Shown: positions 51,440 through 59,508, counted from the first letter of the stretch. The stretch: 64,000 bases of DNA from CAVVAL01 sp963742725 (GCA_963742725.1 CAVUMX010000003.1:806001-870000); one strand, 5' to 3'. Notes: generated by a model not told the origin, from the letters alone. Program-made: numbers and translations.

Positions 51440-51475
51440 GAGAGCGCTTCCGCAAGCGCTTCCGAAAGCGCTTGC
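51440..51475 (-). promoter_or_regulatory. Three abutting 12-bp LacI operators
   Basis: GAGAGCGCTTCC (51440-51451), GCAAGCGCTTCC (51452-51463) and GAAAGCGCTTGC (51464-51475) follow one another without gaps, centres exactly 12 bp apart. The AGCGCT core equals that in the 40124-40154 operator. Confidence 0.85.
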
Positions 51476-51478
51476 CAG

Positions 51479-51508
51479 ACCGTACAGAGGTGGTTCGGCG
51501 CGCGTCAA
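51479..51508 (-). promoter_or_regulatory. Promoter of the PQQ-dehydrogenase-fold/ThuA operon
   Basis: Minus strand TTGACG (51508-51503), an 18-nt spacer and TACGGT (51484-51479). The start site would fall in the first downstream operator, the same layout as at 40.1 kb. Confidence 0.65.
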
Positions 51509-51633
51509 GGGTCCAGGTTGGTCGCACTTTGCGCCGACCTGCGCCCGGACCGGCCGGACCTGCGCGCGCCACGCCCGCGGCGGCGCGGCCTGGGTCGCGC
51601 TGGTCTGGCCCGGCCTGGGTCGCCTCGCGGTGG

Positions 51634-53067
51634 TCAGGGGGCGGCGGGGCCGACGTCGGCGGTGGTGAGTGGGCGCCGCTGGGTGCCGGACGAGCTGTAC
51701 TCGTCGGCGCCGACATCCTTGGCCGCCGACCGCTGCTCGCTGTCCATGTCGAGGACGACCTGGGCGTACGAGCCGGTGCCGGTGTCGATCGCCGGGCTGC
51801 CGGACTGGAGCCGGAACAGCCCGCCCGTACCTGCGACGAGCTGCGGATTCACCGCCCGGTACCCGCCGGACGGCATGCCGGCGCTGCCGCCGTGCGTGAT
51901 GTTGCCCTGCCAGCTCAGGTTGGTGCCCTGGGCGATCCTGGTCAGGGTCCCGGTGCCGACGACGATGTTGTTGGCGATCGTGATCCGGTCCGGTGCGTAC
52001 TTCTTACCGTTCCCGACCTGCACGACCGTGCTGTGGTTCGCCACGAACGTGTTGTACGCGACGAGGCAACGGTCGGCCGCTTCGTGGTCCGTGGTGCTCC
52101 CGGTGTCGTCGCGCAGCGCGCCGCTGCCGACGAGGATCGCCTTGCCGCTGTTGTTCTGCACGACGTTGTTCACGATGACGTGGTCGTTGCCGAAGAACCG
52201 GATTCCCGAGACGCCGCCGAGGATGTAGTTGCCCTCGACGCGGTTCCGGTTGCCGTGCCGCAGCGTGATCTCGCCTTCGCTGTTGCGCAGCGTGTTGTAG
52301 CGGACGACGTTGTCGGACGACTTGACGGAGATCGCCTCGTTGTCGCCGTCCGCCCGCTCGAACAGGTTGTTCTCGATCACGGCGAACGCCTGCTGGTGCT
52401 GCTTGTGGCTGTAGCCGAGCCGGATCGACTCGCCGCCGTTCGCGCCGCTGAACTGGTGGTTGAAGAAGTAGTTGTGGTGGACCTTCGTGCGCTTGGCGAT
52501 GCCGCTGCCCGGCCCGGTGATCTGCAGGTACACGCCCTCGGACGTCTTGTTGCGGAACGTGTTGTGATCGACCTCGCTGTCGTCGGAGCTGACCGTCACG
52601 ATGTGGCCGCTGCCGCCGGTGAACGTGTTGCGCGTGACCCGGACGGCCTGCGCGCTCGGCGGGACGTCCACTGTGGCGCCGTTGAAGTGGAAGCCCTGGA
52701 TCGTGACGTGCGAGGCGCCCGCCAGGTCGAACGTCGTGCCGGGGCGGAGTTCGGTGCCGCCGGCGCGGGCCGCGGTGATCGTGACCGGCGCCTGCGCGGT
52801 GCCGCCCCGCGGTACCCGGATCCGTCCGGCCGCGAGGACGCCGTCCGCCACCTCGACCCGGTCACCGGGACGCGCCTGCGCGAGCGCGCCGTTCAGCTGG
52901 CCCGTGGACGCGACGGCCACCACCCGCCGCGCGGGCTCGGCAGCGGCCGCGGTTCCCGCGTTCGCCGCGCGGGTGGGCTCGGCGGCGGTCGCGGGCCAGG
53001 CTGCCGCCACCGCGAGAGCCAGGGCTGCCGTGACGGTCAGGGCCTGCCGGTTCCTGGAGTGGGTCAT
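51634..53067 (-). CDS. Secreted polysaccharide lyase family 6 (chondroitinase B / alginate lyase-like)
   Basis: 477 residues. Signal peptide MTHSRNRQALTVTAALALAV to about 33. A right-handed beta-helix with Asn-rich ladders (VRVTRNTFTGGSGH, VHHNYFFNHQFSGANGGESIRLG, VIENNLFERADGDNEAISVK). PL6 catalytic residues fit: Lys about 249 in AISVKSSD and Arg about 270 in EITLRHGN, 21 residues apart as in chondroitinase B (Lys250/Arg271), with the metal-binding Glu before the Lys conserved. It should beta-eliminate a uronate-containing polymer outside the cell. ATG 53067 follows GGAGG by 6 nt. A half-match to the LacI core (GAAAGCGTTGAC) lies upstream. Confidence 0.88.
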   Translation of the reverse strand: MTHSRNRQALTVTAALALAVAAAWPATAAEPTRAANAGTAAAAEPARRVVAVASTGQLNGALAQARPGDRVEVADGVLAAGRIRVPRGGTAQAPVTITAARAGGTELRPGTTFDLAGASHVTIQGFHFNGATVDVPPSAQAVRVTRNTFTGGSGHIVTVSSDDSEVDHNTFRNKTSEGVYLQITGPGSGIAKRTKVHHNYFFNHQFSGANGGESIRLGYSHKQHQQAFAVIENNLFERADGDNEAISVKSSDNVVRYNTLRNSEGEITLRHGNRNRVEGNYILGGVSGIRFFGNDHVIVNNVVQNNSGKAILVGSGALRDDTGSTTDHEAADRCLVAYNTFVANHSTVVQVGNGKKYAPDRITIANNIVVGTGTLTRIAQGTNLSWQGNITHGGSAGMPSGGYRAVNPQLVAGTGGLFRLQSGSPAIDTGTGSYAQVVLDMDSEQRSAAKDVGADEYSSSGTQRRPLTTADVGPAAP

Positions 53068-53099
53068 GCGGCACCTCCGCGCGCCGGGATAGGGCGATT

Positions 53100-53115
53100 T
53101 GTCCCAGTCGGGACA
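53100..53115. promoter_or_regulatory. Inverted repeat upstream of the PL6 gene
   Basis: TGTCCC-AGTC-GGGACA, perfect 6-bp arms, 33 bp before the PL6 start. Could be an operator in its 5' region; no regulator is assigned. Confidence 0.4.
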
Positions 53116-53303
53116 GACTTCTCGGCGGTCGCGTCGGCCGTCAACGCTTTCCCGTGACAAGGGAACGTCCGGAGCGTGACCGGCGTGTTGCGGGTATCGC
53201 GTCACGACCGAGCCGGCGCTGACGTGCACGCGGGCCGGGCTGGCTGGTTGCGGGTCGTCGTTACGGTCTCGGCGAGAGGGTTTCTCGACACGGGGAGTAG
53301 AGA

Positions 53304-53714
53304 GTGATGATCCGAGCGATCCAGGCCGTGGCTGGTGCCGCAATCGTCGCGGGGGCGGTCACGACAGGGACGGCGCCGGCGTCAGCGGCCACAGAGACGT
53401 GCGAGCTGACGGTGTCGGACGGTGCCGAGATCCTGGTGTGCGCGAGCGTGAACAGCGCCGGCGCGGCACCGGGGAACGTGTACGCGAACGGGCGCGCGAT
53501 CGAGATGCACGAGTACCTGCGGGTGGTGCGAGTGGTGACGACGTTGGAACGGAAGAACGCGGCAGGGCAATGGGAGGTCGTCGCGCGTGCCGAAAGCTGG
53601 GACCGGGAAGGCATCTCCGTCAGCACGGCCGAGCACCCCGCCGCCGGAGTGCTCCGAGCCTGCGCGACCGGCGGAATCGCCGGGCACGAGATGACCACGG
53701 TCTGCACCGCCTAA
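53304..53714 (+). CDS. Small secreted protein of unknown function
   Basis: 136 residues. Signal peptide MMIRAIQAVAGAAIVAGAV, cleavage near ASAATET. The mature 107 residues have four cysteines (ETCELTV, ILVCASV, LRACATG, TVCTA), consistent with two disulfides, and look mostly beta. I do not recognise a family. GTG 53304 or ATG 53307 follows GGGGAG. It is divergent from the PL6 gene and monocistronic. Confidence 0.72.
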   Translation: MMIRAIQAVAGAAIVAGAVTTGTAPASAATETCELTVSDGAEILVCASVNSAGAAPGNVYANGRAIEMHEYLRVVRVVTTLERKNAAGQWEVVARAESWDREGISVSTAEHPAAGVLRACATGGIAGHEMTTVCTA

Positions 53715-54070
53715 CCGCCTGCGGCGCCAGGTCGTGCCTCCCTACCACGCATCGAGGACGGGCGGCGGCGCGGCGGCGCGGCGGCGCGGGTGGCGCGGGT
53801 GGCGCGGGTGGCGCAGGTGGCGGGCGGGGCGGGGACCGGCGGCGCGGGCATCGCGGATCCGTCACCGTTTCAGGTGGGATCAGGGAGTCAGGCTCCGCGA
53901 TCCCACCCCAAGTCCGCCGGCACCGCCGGCCCCGCCGGCCCCGCCGGACCGCCGGCCCCGGCCCCGGCCCCGGCCCGGCAGGCTCGCGGGGCTCCGCCGC
54001 CCGCCAGACATGGGAACGGCCCGGTCCGCGCCCCTCTGGGTGGACGCGAACCGGGCCGTGAGCGGTGCGG
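53715..54070. other. 356-bp convergent spacer rich in tandem repeats and hairpins
   Basis: No gene. GGGTGGCGC repeats in tandem from 53788 to about 53823, and GCCGGCCCC-type units run from about 53916 to 53975. Between them lie ATCGCGGA/TCCGCGAT (53850-53857, 53894-53901) and GGTGGGATC/GATCCCACC (53873-53881, 53899-53907), which overlap and cannot form together. A strong terminator for the metalloprotease gene closes the region at 54016-54059. Confidence 0.65.
54016..54059 (-). terminator. Terminator of the M6 metalloprotease gene
   Basis: A 15-bp stem with one mismatch (54016-54030 with 54045-54059) and a 14-nt loop, 11 bp past the stop. Probably works in both directions. Confidence 0.75.
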
Positions 54071-56437
54071 TTACTTCGAGAACAGGTCGACCGTCACCGA
54101 CGTGCCCGTCTCCTTGACGACGCGGAGACCGACGCCGATCGCCGGCAGCTTGACGCCGGCGCCCGGCAGGGCCGGGTTCCAGAACGACTGGGTGTCGTCG
54201 AACACCGGCTGGCCGGCCTGGCCGCGGATGTAGCTCGCCTTGCCGCCGATGTGCAGCGTGAACGAGTCGGCCTTCTCCAGCCCGAACGGCGCGTCGTAGC
54301 CCTGGATCCGGGCTCGCCACGCGGTGCCGTTGAGGTTGTAGATCAGCCCGGGGTGCGCGTCGACGGGCAGCACCTCGCCCTGACCCGGGTGCCGGCTCGT
54401 GTTGTTGTCGGTCTGGGACGTGTCCCAGTAGGTCACCAGGAGGCCGTCCTGGTACGGGAAACCTTCCTTGAAGTCAGGCTTGGCGGGGAAGCCGAAGTTG
54501 TACGGCCCGGACTTGATGTACCGGTCGTAGCTCACGTACTCCCGGTTGGACGCCAGGTAGTAGTTGTCGAACAGCTTGGTTTCCGTGCCCGTCGTGGTGA
54601 TGAAGCCCTTGGCCGTCCATCCGCCGGTGCCGCTCTCGGCGCCGTCGGTGGCGATCGGGGAGCCGTTGGCCGTGGCCACGAACTCGTCGGCGAAGAAGCC
54701 GTTCATCATCAGTCCGCCGTCGGTCCGGTACCGGAACCGGAACTGCACCTGCTTGCCGGCGAAGGCGTCCAGCGGGATGGACATGTCCACCCACTGCCCG
54801 TTCGTGCTGCCGTCGATCGCGGGTGCGCCGCTGGCGTCACGGGTGAACGGCTTGCCGCCGCTGGTGCCGTCGAGCGACGTCCAGGTCTGGCCGCCGTCCG
54901 CCGAGGCCTGCGCGTACACGTAGTCGAAACCGGCCTCGGTCTCGTACCGGGCCTTGAGCGTGATCGCCGCGGACGTCGCGCCGGTCAGGTCGAGCGGCCT
55001 CGTCAGGGTGTTGTCGAGGTCGTCGCCCTTGCCGCTCCACCACATCCGGGCGCCGGCGGCCGGGCGGCCGTACTCGGTGGTGACCTGCTTCTTCGGCAGC
55101 ACCACCACGAGGCCCTGCGCCTTGTCGGACTGGTACTCGTGCGGACCCAGCTCGAACCGCTTGTTCTGCCCGGCGACGGCCACCTCGTAGTCGAGCCAGC
55201 CGAGCTGGAGCTTGTCCCACGCGCCGAGGTCGGCCGCGCGGGTGCCGATCCCCTGGTCGGACGCTGCCGCGTACCGGCTCTGGGCCATCAGCGTCCACCA
55301 GTTGGTGCTGTTCTCGCCGCCGGCCGTGTCGTAGTGGTCCGGCAGGCCCAGGTCGTGGCCGTACTCGTGGGCGAACACGCCGAGCCCGCCGTTCTCCGGC
55401 TGGACGGTGTAGTCGCCGGCCCAGATGCCCAGCTCCGAGAACGGGGCGCCGCCGCGCTTGTTGAAGTCGGGGCCGGTGCGGCCCTCGTCGGAGCGGAACG
55501 CGTACGAGCGGTGGCTCCAGATCGCGTCCTCGCCGAACAGCGGATCGCCGTTGGACTCGCTGTCGCCCGCGTGGACGATCTGGAAGTGGTCGATGTAGCC
55601 GTCGCGCTCGTTGAAGTCGCCGTCGTTGTCGTAGTCGTAGCGGTCCCACTGGTCGAACGTGGCCAGTTCGGCGCGCAGCTGCTCATCCGTGCGGCCGGCG
55701 CGTCGCTGGGCGGCGACCCACTCGGCGATGCCGTCGCGGACCAGCTCAGGCGTGTTGTCGCTGCCGTTCGGCATGTCACGCCCGTACCGGGCCTGGTTGT
55801 AGCGGACCTTCACCCAGTCCGTCACGGTGCCTTCGACGCTGTACCGGCCTGAGGACTGCCGCTGGTAGAACGTGGCGAGTGACTCCGCGCCGGCCTTGCG
55901 CGAGAAGTACAGGTCCTGGAAGTGCTGGCGGTTGTAGTCCGGCTGCCAGATCGTCGAGTTGTCCTTCGACCGGTCCGGCTCGGGGATCCCGTTGTGCATC
56001 GGGCCGTCGAAGACGACCGGGCCCGGCGTGTTCGGGTTGGTGTCGACGTCGGGGAAGTCCGGGTGCCGGTCGTTGCCGAACTCGGTGAGGATCACGAAGA
56101 TCCGGTCGGTCTTCTCCCGCTGCAACTCAACGTACTGATCGGCTTGCTGACCGGCGGCGAATCCGCGCCGGGCCGGCCCCTGCCCGACCTTGACGACCGT
56201 GCTGGCGCCACGCTTGCGCGGCGTCGCCTTGCCGGACAGGACCAGGTTGAGCGCCTTCTCGCGCAGCGCCCGCCGCTTCTCCTCCAAGGGGTTCGGCAGT
56301 TCGTGCCCGCGGACGTGCTCGACGCTGTCCCCGGTGGCGGGCCGCGGAGCGGGCGCCGCGGTGGCAGGACTGGCCATAGCTGGCAGGGTGCCTGCGGCGA
56401 GGGTCAGGGCTGCGAGCCCCACAGATAACTTGCCCAC
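54071..56437 (-). CDS. Secreted M6-family metalloprotease (immune inhibitor A type)
   Basis: 788 residues. Signal peptide to about 28 (ASPATAAPAP), a propeptide-like segment, then the catalytic domain with zinc motif FAHEYGHDLGLPDHYD near 356 and the acidic Ca-binding-like DYDNDGDFNERDGYIDH near 270. The C-terminal half has a MAM/jelly-roll type module (GAESGTGGW) and further beta domains. Immune inhibitor A proteases degrade host or environmental proteins; here scavenging is likely. GTG 56437 follows GGGAGG by 6 nt; the longer frame to 56662 is promoter sequence. Confidence 0.9.
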   Translation of the reverse strand: MGKLSVGLAALTLAAGTLPAMASPATAAPAPRPATGDSVEHVRGHELPNPLEEKRRALREKALNLVLSGKATPRKRGASTVVKVGQGPARRGFAAGQQADQYVELQREKTDRIFVILTEFGNDRHPDFPDVDTNPNTPGPVVFDGPMHNGIPEPDRSKDNSTIWQPDYNRQHFQDLYFSRKAGAESLATFYQRQSSGRYSVEGTVTDWVKVRYNQARYGRDMPNGSDNTPELVRDGIAEWVAAQRRAGRTDEQLRAELATFDQWDRYDYDNDGDFNERDGYIDHFQIVHAGDSESNGDPLFGEDAIWSHRSYAFRSDEGRTGPDFNKRGGAPFSELGIWAGDYTVQPENGGLGVFAHEYGHDLGLPDHYDTAGGENSTNWWTLMAQSRYAAASDQGIGTRAADLGAWDKLQLGWLDYEVAVAGQNKRFELGPHEYQSDKAQGLVVVLPKKQVTTEYGRPAAGARMWWSGKGDDLDNTLTRPLDLTGATSAAITLKARYETEAGFDYVYAQASADGGQTWTSLDGTSGGKPFTRDASGAPAIDGSTNGQWVDMSIPLDAFAGKQVQFRFRYRTDGGLMMNGFFADEFVATANGSPIATDGAESGTGGWTAKGFITTTGTETKLFDNYYLASNREYVSYDRYIKSGPYNFGFPAKPDFKEGFPYQDGLLVTYWDTSQTDNNTSRHPGQGEVLPVDAHPGLIYNLNGTAWRARIQGYDAPFGLEKADSFTLHIGGKASYIRGQAGQPVFDDTQSFWNPALPGAGVKLPAIGVGLRVVKETGTSVTVDLFSK

Positions 56438-56476
56438 GTAAGTCCTCCCGTTTTGTGCGGTGCGGCCGGCCCGGAA

Positions 56477-56504
56477 TCCATACCGCGTCCCCCAATGCCG
56501 CCAA
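56477..56504 (-). promoter_or_regulatory. Probable promoter of the M6 metalloprotease gene
   Basis: Minus strand TTGGCG (56504-56499), a 16-nt spacer and TATGGA (56482-56477), 40 bp before the start. The -35 lies in an imperfect inverted repeat (GCCGCCA/TGGCAGC). Confidence 0.5.
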
Positions 56505-56651
56505 AATGGCAGCTTCGAGTGCGATATGCCGACTTGCTGGCCGTTGCCGGACCCTATGCCGCGCGGCTCCCGAGCGGAAGAGGCGCGAGGGCAGCAGCCG
56601 GCGCCCGAGTGGGCGACCGCCAGGACCCGCAGCTCACCGGCCTGCCGGGCG

Positions 56652-57278
56652 TCACCGCACACCGCGCGGGCGGAACTGGATGCTGACGCGCGGGCCCACC
56701 GGACGGTTCGTCTTCGGGACCGCGTGCTCCCACGTGCGCTGGCACGAGCCGCCCATGACGATCAGGTCGCCGTGGCCGAGCGGGTAACGCACCACACCGC
56801 CGCCGGCGCGCGGCCGCAGGAGCAGCGCGCGGGGCGCCCCGACGGACAGGATCGCGACCATCGTGTCCTCGAGGCGGCCACGGCCGATCGTGTCGCCGTG
56901 CCACGCGACGCTGTCCGCCCCGTCGCGGTAGAAGCACAGGCCGGCGGTGCGGAACGGCTCGCCCAACTCGGCCGCGTAGTGGCGGCTCAGCGACCGGCGC
57001 GCGGCGTCCAGGATCGGATGGGGGAGCGGGTCGGCCTCCTCGTAGAAACTGAGCAGGCGCGGGACGGCGACCACCCGGTCGTACATCGCGCGGCGCTCGG
57101 CCCGCCACGGCACGTCCCGGACGAGCCGTTCGAACAGCAGATCGGCGCCCGTCAACCAGCCGGGCAGCACGTCGATCCAGGCACCGTGGTCCAACGACGT
57201 GCGGCGGACGGCGTTGAGCGACCCGAGCCCGGGCGTTTCGGCGACGTCGAGCAGGGACGCCTGAAGGGGCATGGACAT
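56652..57278 (-). CDS. alkB: AlkB-family Fe(II)/2-oxoglutarate DNA repair dioxygenase
   Basis: 208 residues. Iron ligands His127 and Asp129 in VAWHGDTIG and His185 in TWEHAVPK; 2-oxoglutarate Arg in GPRVSIQFR near 197. Substrate-loop PRLLSFYEEAD near 73. It removes alkyl groups from 1-methyladenine and 3-methylcytosine by oxidation. The ATG at 57278 is chosen because TACGGT ends 7 nt before it (leaderless); GTG 57287 is upstream in frame but overlaps the -10. A perfect LexA box just upstream of the -10 makes it SOS-regulated. Confidence 0.9.
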   Translation of the reverse strand: MSMPLQASLLDVAETPGLGSLNAVRRTSLDHGAWIDVLPGWLTGADLLFERLVRDVPWRAERRAMYDRVVAVPRLLSFYEEADPLPHPILDAARRSLSRHYAAELGEPFRTAGLCFYRDGADSVAWHGDTIGRGRLEDTMVAILSVGAPRALLLRPRAGGGVVRYPLGHGDLIVMGGSCQRTWEHAVPKTNRPVGPRVSIQFRPRGVR

Positions 57279-57285
57279 GACGACC

Positions 57286-57291
57286 ACCGTA
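57286..57291 (-). promoter_or_regulatory. -10 element of alkB
   Basis: TACGGT on the minus strand, 7 nt before the ATG at 57278. Confidence 0.55.
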
Positions 57292-57299
57292 CACGATGT

Positions 57300-57315
57300 T
57301 CGAACATATGTTCGA
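57300..57315 (-). promoter_or_regulatory. LexA (SOS) box upstream of alkB
   Basis: TCGAACATATGTTCGA is a perfect palindrome fitting TCGAAC-N4-GTTCGA. It covers the spacer/-35 region of the alkB promoter. The other neighbour, the sigma factor gene, ends at 57321 on the same strand, so alkB is the only possible target. Confidence 0.9.
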
Positions 57316-57320
57316 GTGGA

Positions 57321-58193
57321 TCAGGTGTCGAGAATGGCGAGATCCAGGTCGCGGAGGCGGTCCTGGTCCGCGATCACGTCGATCGCGGTGACCTTGCCGT
57401 CCGTGACCGTGAAGGTGAGCACCAGACGCAGCCGGCCGAGCGGGGCCATGACGAGCCCGACCGCCCCGTTGACCAGCGCCGGCTCGGTGAACCGGACCCG
57501 GGCCGCCGCGACGGACGCGCCCTTGGCCACCGCGTTGACGCCGCGCAGCACGATGGGCGCCGGGGTGGGGCCGGCCGCCCGGTCGGCGTGGAGCACCACG
57601 TCGGGATCGAGCAGGGCGACCAGCGCGTCGAAGTCCCCGTCGCGGGAGGCGGCCAGGAAGGCGTCGACGACCTGGCGCTGCCGGGGGAGGTCGGCGTCGG
57701 CCGGAGCGCTGCCCCTGACGCGGCGGCGGGCCCGGCTCGCGAGCTGCCGGGCCGCGGCGGGGGAACGCTCGATCATCGGGCCGAGCTCGTCGAACGGCAC
57801 GGCGAACAGGTCGTGCAGGACGAAGGCCAGCCGCTCGGCCGGCGTCAGCGTGTCGAGCACGACGAGCAGCGCGAGCCCGACCGAGTCGGCCAGCATCGCT
57901 TCCTGCTCGGGGTCGCTCGCGACGACCGGCTCGGGCACGTGCACGTCGAAGGGGTCCTCGCGGCGCGACTCGCGTGCGCGCAGCATGTTCAGGCACACCC
58001 GTGCCACCACTGTGGTCAGCCAGCCGGCGAGGTTCTCGACGTCGCGGGTGTCGGCGCGGCTGAGGCGCAGCCAGGCTTCCTGCACGGCGTCGTCGGCCTC
58101 GCTGAGCGAGCCGAGCATCCGGTACGCCACCGCCCGCAGGCGGGCCCGGTCGGCCTCGAAACGCTCGATCAGCTCAACACGTTCGTCCGTCAC
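57321..58193 (-). CDS. sigJ: SigJ-type ECF sigma factor with SnoaL-like C-terminal domain
   Basis: 290 residues. Region 2 RAVAYRMLGSLSEADDAVQEAWLRL (about 20-44), linker, region 4 TPAERLAFVLHDLFAVPFDELGPMIERSPAAARQLASRAR (about 118-155), then a SnoaL/NTF2-like domain (VVDAFLAASRDGDFDALVALL, start near 175). This architecture is the ECF41/SigJ group, where the C-terminal domain replaces a separate anti-sigma factor. It is divergent from an NmrA-type gene, the usual ECF41 partner arrangement. GTG start. Confidence 0.92.
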   Translation of the reverse strand: MTDERVELIERFEADRARLRAVAYRMLGSLSEADDAVQEAWLRLSRADTRDVENLAGWLTTVVARVCLNMLRARESRREDPFDVHVPEPVVASDPEQEAMLADSVGLALLVVLDTLTPAERLAFVLHDLFAVPFDELGPMIERSPAAARQLASRARRRVRGSAPADADLPRQRQVVDAFLAASRDGDFDALVALLDPDVVLHADRAAGPTPAPIVLRGVNAVAKGASVAAARVRFTEPALVNGAVGLVMAPLGRLRLVLTFTVTDGKVTAIDVIADQDRLRDLDLAILDT

Positions 58194-58254
58194 GTCACAT
58201 TCCTCGCTCGCGGGGTGTCAGAGAAGTAGACCCCACCGAGTTCGGAGAGAAACC

Positions 58255-59040
58255 ATGACGTCATACATCCTGCTCACCGGCGGCACGGGCACGCTGGGAC
58301 GCCTCGTCGCACCCCTCCTGCTGGACGCCGGCCGCACGGTGCGCGTACTGAGCCGGCACGGCCGCGAGCCGGCGGACGGCATCGAGTACGTGACCGGCGA
58401 CCTGGCCACCGGCGAGGGCATCGAGGCCGCCGTCGACGGCGTCGACACGATCGTGCACTGCGCCGGCAGCGCCAAGGGCGACGAGGACAAGGCCCGGAGC
58501 CTGGTGCGGGCGGCGTCCGCGGTCGGTGCCCCGCACGTGGTGTACATCTCGGTCGTCGGCGCCGACCAGGTCCCGGTCGTCAGCGGGGCGGACCGGGCCA
58601 TGTTCGGCTACTTCGCGTCCAAGCGGGCCGCCGAGGAGATCGTGGCCGGCTCCGGACTGCCGTGGACCACCCTGCGCGCCACCCAGTTCCACGACCTGAC
58701 GCTCGCGACGGCACGGCAGATGGCCAAGCTGCCGGTGATCCCGACGCCCTCCGGCATCCGATTCCAGCCGGTCGACACCGGTGAGGTGGCGGCCCGGCTC
58801 GTCGAGCTCGCCCTGGGCGAACCGGCCGGCCTCGTGCCCGACATCGCCGGGCCCCGCGTGTACGAGATGAAGGAGCTGGTCCGCGGCTACCTGAGGGCCA
58901 CCGGCCGGCGCCGGCCGGTCATGCCCGTCAGGCTCCCCGGCGGTGCCGCCCGCGCGATGCGGGCCGGTGCCAACCTCGCCCCCGACCACGCCGTCGGCCG
59001 CCGGACCTGGGAGGACTTCCTCGCCGACCGGACGGGCTAG
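58255..59040 (+). CDS. NAD(P)-binding NmrA/atypical SDR family protein
   Basis: 261 residues. Rossmann motif LLTGGTGTLGRLV near 6-18; DTIVHCAGSAKGD near 66; YISVVGADQVP near 100; FASKRAAEEIVAGSGLPWTTLRATQFHD (start near 120) matches atypical SDRs of the NmrA type. Function unknown; likely NADP(H) binding. ATG 58255 follows GGAGAG by 6 nt. Divergent from sigJ with 61 bp between; in ECF41 systems such a neighbour is the typical sigma target. Confidence 0.88.
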   Translation: MTSYILLTGGTGTLGRLVAPLLLDAGRTVRVLSRHGREPADGIEYVTGDLATGEGIEAAVDGVDTIVHCAGSAKGDEDKARSLVRAASAVGAPHVVYISVVGADQVPVVSGADRAMFGYFASKRAAEEIVAGSGLPWTTLRATQFHDLTLATARQMAKLPVIPTPSGIRFQPVDTGEVAARLVELALGEPAGLVPDIAGPRVYEMKELVRGYLRATGRRRPVMPVRLPGGAARAMRAGANLAPDHAVGRRTWEDFLADRTG

Positions 59041-59184
59041 CAGGCCGGGCGGCCACCCTATCGGCCGGTCCGACCCGGTTACAGCGGATTCCAACCAGGC
59101 TCCAATGACTGGCTGGTTCGCTCGGTCCGATCACGGCATCGACCCCGCCACGGTCCCGCCGGCACGCCCGTGAAAGGAGATGCG

Positions 59185-59508
59185 ATGCCGTTCCGTCCGA
59201 CTCTGCTGTTCGACATCGTCGGACCGGTCGACCAGCCCACGTTGGACCACCTGCGCGCGAGCCTGCGGCTGGCGCCGAGGGGGCTGCTCTCGGACGGCAG
59301 GGACGAGCATGTCGGCATGCGCGTCACGGTCGCGCACGCCGCCAGGCTGAAGCTCCTGCTGTTCAGCAAGGCCGATCGGGACGGCTGGCTGCTGGACCTG
59401 TTCGTCGACGGCGTCGTCGCCACCGCGTCGGTGCGTGTCGTCGAGGCGGAGGTGCGCCACGCCGTCGCGGCCCGCGGGCTGGGCCTGAAAGGCGTCTTCC
59501 GGACGTGA
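59185..59508 (+). CDS. Hypothetical protein
   Basis: 107 residues, no signal peptide or membrane segment. Mixed alpha/beta composition beginning MPFRPTLLFDIVGPVDQPTLDHL. I recognise no family. The ATG at 59185 has a strong AAAGGAG 5 nt upstream. Codon use matches neighbours. It lies 32 bp before the transketolase start and might share its transcript, although an inverted repeat between them may act as terminator or operator. Confidence 0.68.
   Translation: MPFRPTLLFDIVGPVDQPTLDHLRASLRLAPRGLLSDGRDEHVGMRVTVAHAARLKLLLFSKADRDGWLLDLFVDGVVATASVRVVEAEVRHAVAARGLGLKGVFRT

Larger units (their letters stand above)
51410..51633. other. Regulatory and GC-rich spacer between two minus-strand genes
   Basis: 51440-51508 holds the operators and promoter of the PQQ-fold/ThuA operon. 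51509-51633 is GC-rich low-complexity sequence (repeated CGCGGCCTGGGTCGC-type words) with no gene; it may include the end signal of the PL6 gene. Confidence 0.5.

Noticed and set aside
53139..53151. A fourth LacI operator before the PL6 gene
   Set aside because: GAAAGCGTTGAC lacks the full AGCGCT core, so it is mentioned only as a weak hint of co-regulation.
53761..53980. CRISPR-like regular repeats
   Set aside because: The units are 9 bp, contiguous and GC-only, without unique spacers or cas genes.
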